In this document: piece by piece, positions 22,464 through 32,908 of the stretch
Layout: each line of letters opens with the position of its first letter
Position numbering within the stretch: the stretch's first letter is position 1
Assembly (NCBI GenBank): GCA_026122235.1
Contig: JAOCZM010000098.1
Span: forward strand, 186,001-250,000
Source of the DNA: Vinca minor
Taxonomy: Eukaryota; Streptophyta; Magnoliopsida; Gentianales; Apocynaceae
Length of the DNA stretch: 64,000 nt
Reading direction: 5' to 3'
The notes under the pieces: model-generated
Database searches by the model: none
Told to the model about the DNA's origin: nothing
What the model saw: only the letters and a program-made list of their open reading frames with translations
Program-made: the position numbers and the translations under genes

Positions 22464-23036
22464 ATGCTTGTACCATGCTTGACGCTTCCTGCGACTCTCC
22501 TGCGACCTGTAGCTGGCATGGACAAGCTGATATGGCTACCTAAAGCGAATGGCTTCTTTACCTTGAAGACAGCCATGAATTTGCAAGATACTACTCCTTC
22601 TTCGCTTCGCACCCGACGTGTTACTTGGTCAGGTTTTTTGCCTCTGACCCTCTCTTTATTCATTTGGAAATTTTGGAACATGTTCTTGCCACTTGATGAT
22701 GTTAGAATACGTCTTGGTTATCAACTTGGTTCACGTTGCTCTTACTTGCGTGGCATAGATTTTTGGGATCATATATTTCTTCATTGTAATTGGGCTTCTT
22801 GGTTTTGGCAATATGCTGCGAGTATGATTGGCTCTCGCTTGAACTTTGGTAATTTCAATTCGGCTCATCATATGTTAGCTTATTGGATGTTCAAAGGTAG
22901 GGGTGTAAAACACAAATTGTTTGTAATCCTGTCAAGCTCTGTCATTTGGATAATTTGGGTAACAAGGTGTCGTTTTGTTTATGATGGAGCAAATCCTTCA
23001 TTCGGCTCCTTACCAAGGCTGGTATCTAGTTTTTAG
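22464..23036 (+). pseudogene. LINE-1 C-terminal zf-RVT region
   Basis: Continues ORF2 in another frame after the break near 22447. It contains the zinc-binding RVT-associated region typical of plant L1-like LINEs (MDKLIWLPKANGFFTLK, then SLFIWKFWNMFLPLDDVR). The expected downstream CPxC-type cysteines are partly missing, with only single Cys residues left near residues 70-85. It ends at a stop just before the RNase H region, which needs another frame change. Confidence 0.8.
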
Positions 23037-23104
23037 ATTTTCCAGGCAATTATCCGAGAATGACAAGGCAGAGACCATCAACTGTACTTTGGAGTTAGGA
23101 CCAC

Positions 23105-23596
23105 TTGGTTTCTACCATCATTTTAAACATAGATGGGGCTGCCAAAGGGAATACCGGACACGCTGGTGTTGGAGGCATTTTCCGAACTGGTACGGGAAGG
23201 TTCATTGCAGGATTCGCGCGTTATTTTTCAGATATGGCAACCAATTCTGCTGTGGAATTGGAGGCTTTGCGCCTAGGTTTACAAATTGCTCGAAACAGGG
23301 GTTACAATATATCAGAGGTACAAACTGATTCTACATTTGTGGCTATGACAATCAAGCGAGGCTCGGTCAATTCATGGCAGTTAGACTCTCTTTTTTTTTA
23401 GGTGAATGATCTTTTGGGAACGATCAACATCACAGCTATACCGAGGAAAGCTAATAAGGTAGCTGACTCTCTTACAAATCTCTCCTTTAGTAATCTTCTA
23501 TTGCAGGTTTTTGATAGTTTTGCCAATATGCCATCAGAAATATATGGCCTATGTACTTTAGATAGACAAGGAATGCCGTACTTGCGGCTTCATTAG
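23105..23596 (+). pseudogene. LINE-1 RNase H domain
   Basis: A plant-type RNase H at the end of LINE ORF2, which removes RNA from RNA-DNA hybrids. The acidic residues are visible: D in ILNIDGAAKGN, E in AVELEALRLGL and D in VQTDSTF. One in-frame stop (23399-23401, TAG after SLFF) splits the domain before the final conserved block NKVADSLTNLS, which carries the fourth Asp. After the real stop at 23596 come about 220 bases of 3' UTR and the A-rich tail. Confidence 0.88.
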
Positions 23597-23840
23597 ACTT
23601 TCTTTAGGCTACCTTTATCTTACTCTTGGCTATTGGTGACTGTCCTAGCATGTACCTAGCAAGTACCATATGTCAAATGGTTACAGCTATTTTCTTATTC
23701 TCTCTTCATTTAATGTTTATGTACGGAGTGGATTTGTCTCCACCTACTTGGAGGTTATGGCTTTGTCCCCCTCCATGTACTATTTCGGATTTTTGGCAAT
23801 AATATTATAAATGTAATTTTGAAAAAAAATAAAAATAAAA

Positions 23841-26063
23841 ATTCAACTCAATCTACTTTATTTCGCCCGGTCTATTTGAAACTGGTTCAGTTCAAGTTGT
23901 GACACCACCATCAGCTACATCTACATTTGCAACACCCTTTTCATTAACATTAGGGGTAAGCTCCCTTGGTATGTATCGAGGAACTTTCTCACTTCCGTCG
24001 GTGTCTACGTGCAAACTTCTTCCCCTTAAAATTAGGTAGAAAAAATTAATATTTAGGACTTAAATATATTGGGGAAAAAAGTGTTGTGCGTAGTACATGT
24101 TTAAATATTAGTTTCAAAATATGAATATTGTAGTGCGTAGTACGTGTTTAAGGGATCATTTTTGCGAAATACTCTATGTTATATATATCCATTGTTTCAT
24201 AACTTATGTGCTAGTTAAGGAGAACAATAACATAATTGTTCCAATTTGGTTTCAATATATGTAATAAATACAGTATATGCAATCCAATCATGGCTAAAGA
24301 AATTGAGTATTGGATAACAAACCTCTTCGCCTTAAATGCCAGAGAAACATACTCGTTGTTGTTGGATATGCAAGTGGATTAGCTTAAGGGCCTGGAGATC
24401 TCCGTGACCACACATATATCCTTAGAATGGCTAGTATGACTAACAATAAAAGAATCATTATCCATAATATCAGGAGTTTAAGTCCCTTTGATTCCCAGTT
24501 ATGACACAAGAACCATTCTCAGCTAGTTCATTTTGATTAACGCCTGTTACAGATGTTGGTATCTCCTACTTAAATCTCCGAGCAAGATAGACTTCTTCAT
24601 TTTCGATCCAGTAGAGCGACCGAATTAAATTTCTATAAAATAATGAGTATTCTCTAACCCATTATAGTAAGCCCACTTTGTTCTGTCAATGGAGCTTTTT
24701 GTGAATGTCCTTAAAATGTTTCCAAAAAATTTCCTAGACAGTTGATGATCATATCAGTACACTAAGTTTTGAATTCAACTTAGTCTACTCCTTGTCTTTC
24801 GGTCTTGTATAAACTAGTTCAGTTCATGTTGTGATACCAACATTACCTACATCACCATTTGCAGCACCCTCCTCATTCACAAGAAGTGTTATACATCGCT
24901 CTGTCAGCCAATATTTTCTATCCAATACAGTGTAACTAGTAGCAGCATGGGAAGATGAAGATTGTTGTGGCTTTTCCTTTTTTTGTCGAGACACTTCCAT
25001 ACTTTCACTTGCGTCTGCGTGCACACTTATTCCCCTTGAAAATAGGAAGAAAAAAGTTATTTGTATGACTTAAAAATATTGGGAAAAAAAACGTGTTGTG
25101 CGAAGTACATGTTTAAATATTAGTTTCCAAAATATAAATATTTTCGTGTGAATTACATATTTAAGGGATCATTTTTGTGAAATACTCTTGATGTTATTTA
25201 TATCCACTGTTTAATAACATATGTGCTAGTTAAGGGGAACATTAACATAAATGTTCAAATTTTGTTTCAATATATGTAATAAACAATGTATAAGCAATCC
25301 AAGCATGGCTAAATAAATTGAGTATTGGATAACAAACCTCTTCGCCTTGAAAGTCAGAGAAACATTCTGGTTGTTGTTGGAAATGCAAGTGGAATAGCTT
25401 ATAAGCCTAAAGATCTCAGTGCTGGCACATATATCCTTAGAATGGTAAGTTTGGCTAACAATACAGGAATCATAATCCATACTATCTGGAGTATGAGTCC
25501 ATTGATTCTCGGTTATGCCACAGTATCCATTATCAACTTCTTCATTTCGATCAAACACATGTTACAGATGTTGGTGTCTCCTGCTTAAATATCTGAACAA
25601 ACTAGACTTCCTCCGTTTCGATCAAGTAGAGCAACCAAATGGAATTGGTTCAGCACAATAAGCATTCTCTAGTCCATTTGTAAGACCACTTTGTTCTGAC
25701 AATGGAGCTTCTTGTAAATGTCCTTGAAAGTTTTCCTTAGAATTTTCCTGGACAACTGCTGATCATATCCGTTCCCCGAGTTTTTATGTCACAGTCTTCT
25801 TGTCGTCTGGTCTCGTGGAAACTGGTCCCGTTAAAGTTGTGGCACCAACAATTTCCTACATCACCAATTGCAGCACCATTTTCATTCACACGAGGTGTAA
25901 TAGGTCCCTCTGTCATCCAATATTTTCTATCCATGACAGTGTAAGTAGCAGCAGGGGAAGACGAAGATTGTTCTGGATTTTTTTTTTGTCAAAACACTTC
26001 CATACTTTCATTTGCTTCTGCGTGCACACTTCTTCCTCCCTAAAATTAGGAAGAAAACATGAT
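23841..26063 (-). repeat. Family A gene-like repeat, tandem units of about 1 kb
   Basis: After the LINE, two full units and part of a third follow head to tail on the minus strand. The period is about 1.02 kb: conserved exon ends at 24323 and 25338, and DRKYW(L/M)TE at about 24915 and 25930. Each unit has a stretch with EEGAANGDVGN or NENGAAIGDVGN, then one ending in (N)VSLTFKAKR, then a GT splice donor (24322-24321, 25337-25336) and an AT-rich intron-like spacer. All copies contain stops. I recognise no known domain. The third unit is interrupted at 26064 by LINE-2 and resumes at 37510. Confidence 0.65.
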
Positions 26064-26122
26064 GATATTATTATTATTTTTTAAGAAAGCCACCAGTTAT
26101 GGTGAGGGATTTGACATGGACC

Positions 26123-26987
26123 TGTCACGGGTCGCACGAATATAGCATCTCTCAGCGACCGTGATGATGCTCGGAACACTATGTCATCACATGAAGTTAC
26201 CATGTGGCGCACGACGTCGGCTAACCTCGGTGGGCCCCAACGGCGTGCACGTCGCATGGCAGCCATGTCCCGTCCAGCAGCGTGCAACAGCGCCCATGCA
26301 ACAGCCCGCCCAGGCCAGCCGCACATGTAGCAGCCGCCCAGGCCAGCCGCGCATGCAGCATCACCCAGGCCAGCCGCCCATGTCCGTCGCCCATGCCAGC
26401 GCCATGACAGCCGCCCAGCAGAGACACTGTAGCTGCGCCCCAGCCAGCCGCCCAGTGTGCAGCAGAATGCTGCGGCAGCGCCCCAACTGCCAACCGACTT
26501 GGCACGTACCGTTTTGCATCCGAATGAAGTCCGAATGGGCCCAAATTTGGCAGGTCATCCTTATATGTCATTTAGAAGAGAATGCACGAAGTAGATTGTA
26601 ATTAGCACTTGTATAGCATAGGTAACTTGTTTTCCCACCTCCTCTGAAAAAAGTACTACACTCCTGTCACCTGGGCAAATGTTTATTTAGCACCTATAGG
26701 GGGGAATAAAAATCTACACACAAGCAAGCAATTGTAATCTCATGCAAACGACTCCTCCCCCTCGTCGTATTGTACATTCAAACTCTGTAAACTTGTATTC
26801 AATGCAATGAAGCGATTTTAGTGAAATTTGTCCCGTGCCATTTATTTTATGTTTATTTACGATTTTGCCATTGTGAAGCGTTTGTCCCTTTTCGATTATT
26901 TCGAAGGCCGTGAGTGACTTGGGGCTAGGAACCAAGGTCACTCGGCATCACAGTGCGTCTAAGAACCTCAAGAGACGACCCGTGACA
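26123..26987 (+). repeat. Gypsy 5' LTR
   Basis: Starts TGTCACGGGTCGCACG and ends CCCGTGACA just before the PBS; 865 bp. The middle (about 26260-26510) is very GC-rich and made of imperfect repeats of GCAGCCGCCCA and CCATGTCCGTCGCC. This part accounts for most of the length difference from the 777-bp 3' LTR. Long open frames on both strands across the GC-rich block are low-complexity artefacts. Confidence 0.93.
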
Positions 26988-26989
26988 CT

Positions 26990-27001
26990 TGGTATCAGAG
27001 C
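26990..27001 (+). promoter_or_regulatory. Gypsy primer-binding site (initiator-Met tRNA)
   Basis: TGGTATCAGAGC, two bases after the 5' LTR end. Gag begins at the ATG 27034, only 32 bases downstream. Confidence 0.94.
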
Positions 27002-27033
27002 AATGTTGCTAGAACTCGGGACTAAGAAAAGCG

Positions 27034-28429
27034 ATGGCTACGAAAACGAGAGGCGTGTTGGCTATAGATGATGCTACCATGGCCAGACTAGATGCTCTAG
27101 AGGCCATGGTAAGCAAAGTGCATGCCTTCTGCCATGGTGAAAGCGAGGAGGATGCCGAATCCATGAAGAGGAAGACGACTCTTATGGAAAACGACATCGG
27201 CGTGCAAAGTGGGGAACTAGAGGAAATGAGTAACGCTACAAGAGAGTTATTCCATGTTACCCAAGCACACGATGCTAAGTTGGTAAGCAACGAGGTAGCG
27301 ACCGAGGAGATGCGCTCATCGTTGACCAACAACACCAAAGCAGTGACTGATCTGCAGGCTGCTTTGGAAGAGGTGAAGGCAGAGCTAAGGACGCTTTCCT
27401 TAGCCATTGGCCGAGTCGCTGGAGAACGGATTGCCCAACAAGCTGCCCCTAATCATGCACCAAAACTAAAGGTGAGAGAACCTAAGGCATTCAAAGGAGC
27501 AAGGGATGCTCAAGAAGTAGATAATTTCTTCTTTGACATCACGCAATACTTCAAGACAGTAGGTATCACCGAGGAGAGCATGAAGGTGGATACGGCTGCT
27601 ACGTACTTGGAGGACGATGCGAAATTATGGTGGAGAGTCCAATCGGCTGAGATGGAAGCCGGGCGGGTAACCATAAACACTTGGGAACTAATGAAAGCAG
27701 TTCTTTCCCCAGAACGTGGTCTATGAAGCTAGACGAAAGCTTAGAAAATTGAAGCAATGTGGGACTATTCGAGAATACGTCAAGTGCTTCTCGGCATGCT
27801 TACTCCAGATTACTGACATGTCTGAGGCGGACAAGCTCTTTGTGTTCATGGAAGGTCTTAAGCCGTGGGCTAGGAACGAGCTCACTCGCCAGCGTGTGCA
27901 GAACCTGGCCGATGCTATAACTATTGGTGAGGGTCTAGTGGACTTTCAACAAGATGCGAGGAAGGACAAGGAGAAGGTGACTCCCTTCCAGGCCAAGACG
28001 GGAAACTACAAGCCTTTCAGGCAGAACTTCACAAGAAGTGGAGGAGATAGACCCTCTCCCTCTTTCATGGGAACAAATCGAGGAGATGGCCCGCAAAGGA
28101 ATTTCACACCGAGACCATTTGCTGGGTCATGTTACAACTGTTCAGGGCCTCACCCATTGAGAAGTTGTCCAACATACAAGGGTGGACCTCTGGCAGCGAA
28201 TAGTTTTCAACGGGGACCAGATACACCCCAAATTCAACGTGAGGAAGCATATCATGAAGAAGGGGGTGCTGCTGGAGCATTAGCTAATATGCGAACGGCC
28301 CAAGACGGTCATGAAGCTTTAGGCACTCGATCTATAAGCGATCCAGGATTGATGTACGTGGATGTGCACATCAGCGGGATACCTATTCGTCGTTTGTGGT
28401 GGATTCGGCGCTACTCACAACTACATTGA
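27034..28429 (+). pseudogene. Gypsy gag with zinc knuckle
   Basis: Gag forms the particle that holds element RNA. The ATG at 27034 opens 230 codons: an acidic coiled-coil N-terminus, then the gag core (VREPKAFKGARDAQEVDNFF, DDAKLWWRVQS). A one-base shift near 27710 moves the frame to the next stretch, which continues the core (IREYVKCFSACLL, LADAITIGEGL) and then a basic region. A zinc knuckle C-x2-C-x3-H-x4-C (CYNCSGPHPLRSC) follows. The x3 spacing is a known variant in chromodomain gypsy elements. The frame then runs toward the protease. Only one frameshift disrupts gag itself. Confidence 0.9.
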
Positions 28430-29072
28430 CATCTCGGAAGTGGAGAGATTGGGTCTAACTTTAGAAGAAAGTAACCGAACAGTGAAGGCCATAAACTCAC
28501 CGCCTCAAACGGTTGCTGGAGTGGCGAAGGCAGTGAAGATAAGTGTGGGTCCTTTTGAGGGGAGCACGGACCTCACCGCGGCCCAGATGGATGACTTCAA
28601 ACTCATATTGGGTCTCCAATTTATGAGGGAGAATAAGACGCAGGTGCTCCCCTATGCTGATTCGATTATTGTTGATGGGAATGTTGTGCCCGTTATTGTT
28701 GGGAAATCGGCCAACCCCAAGCTGTCTGCATTCCAACTGGGGAAGGGCCTTAAGAAGGGAGAGCCAACTTTCCTTGCTCACCTAAATTGGGAAGAGGTGG
28801 TGGAGAAGTCGGGATCTATACCACCGGTGGTGAAGCAGTTGTTACACAAGTGCGAAGATGTCATGCCAGAAGAACTCCCTCAAAAATTGCCGCCAAAGAG
28901 AGACATCGATCATGAAATTGAGCTGCTCCCAAGCACGAAACCTCCTGCTCGGGCCCCTTATCGTATGTCTCAACCCGAACTTACGGAGCTTCGAAAACAA
29001 CTAACGGAAATGCTGGAGGCCTGTATCATCGTCCCTGCAAGGTCTCCTTATGGTGCCCCAGTAATATTCTAA
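28362..29072 (+). pseudogene. Gypsy protease and start of RT, frameshifted
   Basis: The aspartic protease matures the polyprotein. Its active site should read VVDSGATHN. Here one G is missing at about 28408-28411, so VVDS is in the gag frame and GATHNYID is in the next frame. The frame continues through the flap region and LILGLQFMRENK to the polymerase N-terminus (RAPYRMSQPELTELRKQL). A single in-frame TAA (29070-29072) interrupts the RT after SPYGAPVIF, where relatives have a Gln codon. Confidence 0.88.
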
Positions 29073-29096
29073 AAGAAACCTGATGGTTCTCTTCAC

Positions 29097-30512
29097 ATGT
29101 GCGTGGACTATCGGGCACTCAACAAGATCACGATCAAGAACAAGTATCCTATACCTCTGCCGGCTGATTGCTTTGATCAATTGAGTCGGGCAAAGTATTA
29201 CTCCAAAATTGATCTTCGTTCGGGCTACTGGCAAGTACGCGTGAAGGAGGGATATGAAATGAAGACCACTTGTGTGACGAGATATGGGGCATTTGAATTC
29301 CTGGTAATGCCCTTTGGGCTAACCAATGCTCCTGCAACTTTTTGCACCTTGATGAATCAAGTTTTGAGAGACTTTTTGGACCAATTTGTGGTCGTATACT
29401 TGGATGACATTGTAATCTATAGCAACAGCTTGGAAGAGCATGTAGCACACCTGGAGATGGTGCTTGCTCGCCTCAGAGAAAACCAGTTGTATGCTAAGTT
29501 GTCCAAGTGCGTTTTTGCCCAACAGAGAATTGCATTCCTTGGTCACATCATTGAACCAGGATGCAATCGTATAGATGAGAAGAAGATACTGGCAATTGAG
29601 GAGTGGCAGCCCCCGAAGAATCTGCACGAATTGAGATCATTCCTTGGGCTGGCCAACTACTATCGGCGATTTGTGAAAGACTATTCCAAGATAGCCTTAC
29701 ACTTGACCGAGCTTCTCAAGAAGAAGATGGAGTGGAATTGGGACTCGAAATGTCAATTGGCCTTTGAGAACCTGAAGAGACAAATGTCCACTGACCCGGT
29801 GCTAGGCCTACCAGACATGACTAAGCCATTTGAGGTGCATACTGATGCTTTAGACTTTGCCCTCGGAGGGGTCCTTATACAAGAAGGCCACCCGGTAGCT
29901 TTTGAGAGTAGGAAGCTGAGCGAAGCAGAAAGAAAGTACACGGCACACGAGAAAGAGCTCCTTGCTGTAGTCCACTGTTTGCGGGTATGGAGACATTACC
30001 TATTGGGAGCTGCCTTCCTTGTGAAGACGGACAACACTGCTGTGAGCCACTTCATGACTCAGCCGAGACTAACGGGACGACAAGCCCGTTGGCAAGAACT
30101 TCTAGCGGAATTGGACTTCACGCTAGAATACAGAACGGGTGCAACAAATGTGGTCGCTGATGCTCTAAGCCGAAGGGGTGAACTAGCTCTATCAAGTCAA
30201 CTCTCAGCTTTGGCTAGTAGCGAATTCTCCATGGGCATAAAAGAGGTGATACGTGGGTTTTTGCCATATGACCCCACTGGACAACAGCTTATGTCGATGA
30301 TTAAAGAAAGAAAGACTCGACGATTTTGGGTCGACGATGGACTTGTGATGACCCGGGGTCATCGTTTCTATGTTCCAAAGGGTGGACACTTGAGAAGAAG
30401 AATTATGGAGGAATGCCACGCAGTACAGCGTGGGCTCGGACACCAAGGGAGAAGACCGCACGATGGCCTTGGTGGAAAGGGCATACTATTGGCCCCGAGA
30501 TCGTTTGGATGA
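29097..30512 (+). CDS. Gypsy reverse transcriptase and RNase H
   Basis: 471 open codons in frame with the upstream RT start, separated only by the TAA at 29072. RT palm blocks are CVDYRALNKIT, SKIDLRSGYWQ (first Asp), FGLTNAPATF and YLDDIVIYS (catalytic Asp pair). The connection follows (LRSFLGLANYYRRF). RNase H has FEVHTDALDFALGGVL (D present, but the usual Ser after it is Leu), SRKLSEAERKYTAHEKELLA (Glu) and FLVKTDNTAV (Asp). The end covers NVVADALSRRGE and the start of the integrase zinc region, then the frame is lost near 30440. Confidence 0.94.
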   Translation: MCVDYRALNKITIKNKYPIPLPADCFDQLSRAKYYSKIDLRSGYWQVRVKEGYEMKTTCVTRYGAFEFLVMPFGLTNAPATFCTLMNQVLRDFLDQFVVVYLDDIVIYSNSLEEHVAHLEMVLARLRENQLYAKLSKCVFAQQRIAFLGHIIEPGCNRIDEKKILAIEEWQPPKNLHELRSFLGLANYYRRFVKDYSKIALHLTELLKKKMEWNWDSKCQLAFENLKRQMSTDPVLGLPDMTKPFEVHTDALDFALGGVLIQEGHPVAFESRKLSEAERKYTAHEKELLAVVHCLRVWRHYLLGAAFLVKTDNTAVSHFMTQPRLTGRQARWQELLAELDFTLEYRTGATNVVADALSRRGELALSSQLSALASSEFSMGIKEVIRGFLPYDPTGQQLMSMIKERKTRRFWVDDGLVMTRGHRFYVPKGGHLRRRIMEECHAVQRGLGHQGRRPHDGLGGKGILLAPRSFG

Positions 30513-30524
30513 GATTTCGATTTT

Positions 30525-31185
30525 GTGAAGACTTGCTATACGTGTCGGAAGGACAAGGTCGATAAGCAAAAGAAAGGAGGACTGCTCGAGCCTCTATCCG
30601 TACCAGCTAAGCCTTGGGAAAGTGTATCGCTGGACTTCATCACTGGACTGCCGAAGATAGGAGACAATGCCACCATTCTAGTTGTGATTGATCGTTTCTC
30701 TAAGTATGCCACATTCATTCCTGCACCGAAATATGTGACGGCCGAGGAGACGGCTAAGTTATTCTTCCGAATGTGGTGAAGTTTTTGGGGAGTGCCCTCG
30801 GGAGATCATCGATGATCGGGATGGGAGATTCACAGGGAAATTTTTGGACCGAACTCTTTTTGCGGCTTGGCACTAAAGCGTGCATGAGTTCGGCATTCCA
30901 CCCCCGAGTCGATGGGCAGATCAAAGATATAATGGGATGCTAGAAGAATACTTGCGGCACTTCGTGTGGATTAATCAAAGAAATTGGGTCGAACTTCTGG
31001 ATGTGGCGCAGCTCTGCTTCAATGCACAGAAGAGTTCGGCTACTAGCAAGAGCCCCTTTGAGATTGTATCTGGCCAACAACCTCTGCTACCTCACACTGC
31101 AGACACGCCAGTCGGAACCAAGTCTTCGCGGAGACTTCTCCGGAGATTGGAAGAAGAATGTGGAACTTACGAAGATGTGCCTTGA
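30525..31185 (+). pseudogene. Gypsy integrase, broken
   Basis: Integrase inserts the cDNA into the genome. The CC half of the HHCC zinc finger (TCYTCRKDKV) and the first core Asp (LDFITGLP) lie in the frame 30525-30779. This frame ends where a Val codon seems to have become a stop (near 30777). The second Asp region (DDRDGRF) is near 30810-30830 in a shifted frame. The catalytic Glu is in NGMLEEYLRHF in the frame 30880-31185. At least three frame changes are needed, so integrase is dead. Confidence 0.85.
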
Positions 31186-31189
31186 AAAG

Positions 31190-31665
31190 ACAGCGAGGAG
31201 GATGAAAAAGTATGCGGATAAAAAGCGGCGATTTGTGGAGTTTCAGGTCGGAGATCAAGTAATGGTAAAAAGGCAACTGAAAAGAGAGCCTCAACGAAAT
31301 AAAGGGTTGGATACGAGACTGATGCCCAAATACATTGGAGTACTGATATTGAAAAGGATTGGGGGAGTTTCTTACAAAGTGGAACTTCCACCAGACATGA
31401 AGATCCATCCAGTCTTTCATGTAAGTCTTTTGAAACCTTATCATGAGAATCTACAAGAGCAGGTTGACACGACCCTACGGTATCCGCCCTCTTCAACAAC
31501 ATTGAGCAAGAAAGTAGTCGAGGCAATCCTTGATGCTCGGACAACATTGAGCAAGAATTCTTGGTGCATTGGCAAGGTCGGGGCACCGAAGAAGACACTT
31601 GGGAAAGAGAATCATATATGAGAGCCTTTAAACCGCTGATAGAGGACTACAAGGCAGTTACGGCG
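31190..31665 (+). pseudogene. Gypsy integrase C-terminus and chromodomain
   Basis: After the integrase core come a basic stretch (KKYADKKRR), the conserved FQVGDQVMVKR and HPVFHVSLLKPYH. The chromodomain is at the very end: VVEAILDAR (about 31510) and, after a frame change near 31550, FLVHWQGRGTEEDTWE (31558-31605). A C-terminal chromodomain defines the plant chromovirus branch of Ty3/gypsy and is thought to steer integration through histone marks. The aromatic cage is partly visible (two Trp). Confidence 0.88.
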
Positions 31666-31688
31666 ACGAGGGCGTCGCCAAATCAAGT

Positions 31689-31697
31689 GGAGGAGGA
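31689..31697 (+). promoter_or_regulatory. Gypsy polypurine tract
   Basis: GGAGGAGGA directly abuts the 3' LTR start at 31698. It is the RNase H-resistant primer for plus-strand synthesis. Confidence 0.9.
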
Positions 31698-32474
31698 TGT
31701 CACGGGTCGCACGAATATAGCATCTCTCAGCGACCGTGACGATGCTCGGAACATTATGTCATCGCATGAAGTTACCATGTGGCGCACGACGTCGGCTAAC
31801 CTCGGTGGGCCCCAACGGCGTGCACGCCGCATGGCGAGCCATGTCCCGTCCGAGCAGCAGTGCACAGCGCGCTCATGCAGCAGCCGCCCGAGCCAGCCGC
31901 CCATGTCCGTCGCCCATGCCAGCGCCATGCCAGGGCCGCCTGAGTAGTGCGGCGAGAATGCTGCAGTGGCGCTTCAACCGCCAACCGACTTAGCACGTGC
32001 CGTTTTGCATCCGAATGGGCCCAAATTTGGCAGGTCATCCTTATATGTCATTTAGAAGAGAATGCACGAAGTAGATTGTAATTAGCACTTGTATAGCATA
32101 GGTAACTTGTTTTCCCATCTCCTCGGAAAAAGTGCTACACTCATGTCACTTGGGCAAATGTTTATTTAGCACCTATAGGGGGAAATAAAAATCTACACAC
32201 AAGCAGGCAAGCAAGCAATTGTAATCTCATGCAAACGACTCCTCCCCCTCGTCGTATTGTACATTCAAACTCTGTAAATTTGTATTCAATGCAATGAAGT
32301 GATTTTAGTGAAATTTGTCCCGTGCCATTTATTTTGTGTTTATTTACGATTTTGCCATTGTGAAGCGTTTGTCCCTTTTCGATTATTTCGAAGGCCGGGA
32401 GTGACTTGGGGCTAGGAACCAAGGTCACTCGGCATCACGGTGCATCTAAGAATCTCACGAGACGACCCGTGATA
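31698..32474 (+). repeat. Gypsy 3' LTR
   Basis: Matches the 5' LTR from TGTCACGGGTCGC to CCCGTGATA. The last base pair reads TA instead of CA, a C-to-T change that damages the integrase recognition end. Differences from the 5' LTR in the first 150 bases are few and nearly all transitions. The GC-rich repeat block is about 80 bases shorter here. Confidence 0.92.
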
Positions 32475-32908
32475 GACCCCTACCCGTTTATTAATTAGGC
32501 CCAAATAGAAAAAAAATACATAGAGGGGGATTAAACTAAATACCTCCAAGTAGGTGAAAACAAATCCACGTCATACAAAATAAATTATGACAAAGTAAAT
32601 GCAACTAGACCATTTATAAATATGATCTAGGATGTTACAGAGGTACCTATACTAGCATGCAAAAGAAAAGCAATCTGGGAACATTTATAAAGATGCTCCA
32701 GTAGACACAATAAAGCCTAATCTTACTAGAAAGAAAAGGACTATCGACGACCATAACGAACATGGGCAACCCCTTGGCGATCCAAATTACATAGACCTCG
32801 AGCTTCCCAGGGGAGATCTTGAAACCTGTAATAGAAGGTTTGTGCTTTCATATCACAAGACACATTAGCTAAGCAATCTGCAACTTTGTTAACTTCACGG
32901 TAGACATG
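32475..32908 (-). pseudogene. LINE-2 RNase H C-terminus and 3' UTR
   Basis: The minus strand reads from 32908 in frame with the RNase H block on the other side of the solo LTR: VYREVNKVADCLANVSC, with the last catalytic Asp, then GLCNLDRQGVAHVRYG and a stop near 32740. The 3' UTR contains GATTTGTTTTCACCTACTTG, close to the LINE-1 3' UTR wording near 23730, so the two LINEs are related. It stops at the gypsy 3' LTR and resumes at 26122. Confidence 0.88.

Larger units (their letters stand above)
20658..23840 (+). mobile_element. 5'-truncated LINE (LINE-1) inserted in family A
   Basis: The element starts inside ORF2, upstream of the RT domain and without endonuclease, and ends in a 3' UTR and an A-rich tail (23821-23840). 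The flanks are ATTCAACTCAGTCTGCT (20641) and ATTCAACTCAATCTACT (23841), a target-site duplication of about 17 bp with two differences. An unsplit family A relative at 24767 shows the same words once. Truncation at the 5' end and a long duplication are typical of target-primed reverse transcription. Confidence 0.92.
26123..32474 (+). mobile_element. Ty3/gypsy chromodomain retrotransposon, nearly complete
   Basis: Both LTRs, PBS, gag, protease, RT, RNase H, integrase, chromodomain and polypurine tract are present in canonical order over 6.35 kb. It is flanked by GACC on both sides (26119-26122, 32475-32478). A 5-bp duplication is expected, and the fifth base does not match. The flanks join to give a continuous LINE-2 3' UTR. 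The coding region has about six small lesions, so this copy is inactive but recent relative to its host LINE. Confidence 0.93.

Noticed and set aside
24060..25580. CRISPR-like or satellite array from the repeated family A words
   Set aside because: Units are about 1 kb, gene-like and diverged, in a plant genome. Not a CRISPR and not a short-unit satellite.
26081..26601. Several overlapping open frames on both strands in the GC-rich block of the gypsy 5' LTR (and again at 31683-32038)
   Set aside because: They lie in an LTR, arise from Ala/Pro/His-rich low-complexity GC repeats and are repeated in the other LTR in different lengths. No domain.
26118..32479. Exact 5-bp target-site duplication for the gypsy element
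   Set aside because: Only GACC (4 bp) matches directly at the ends; GGACC and GACCC differ at the fifth base. Kept as a 4-bp match.
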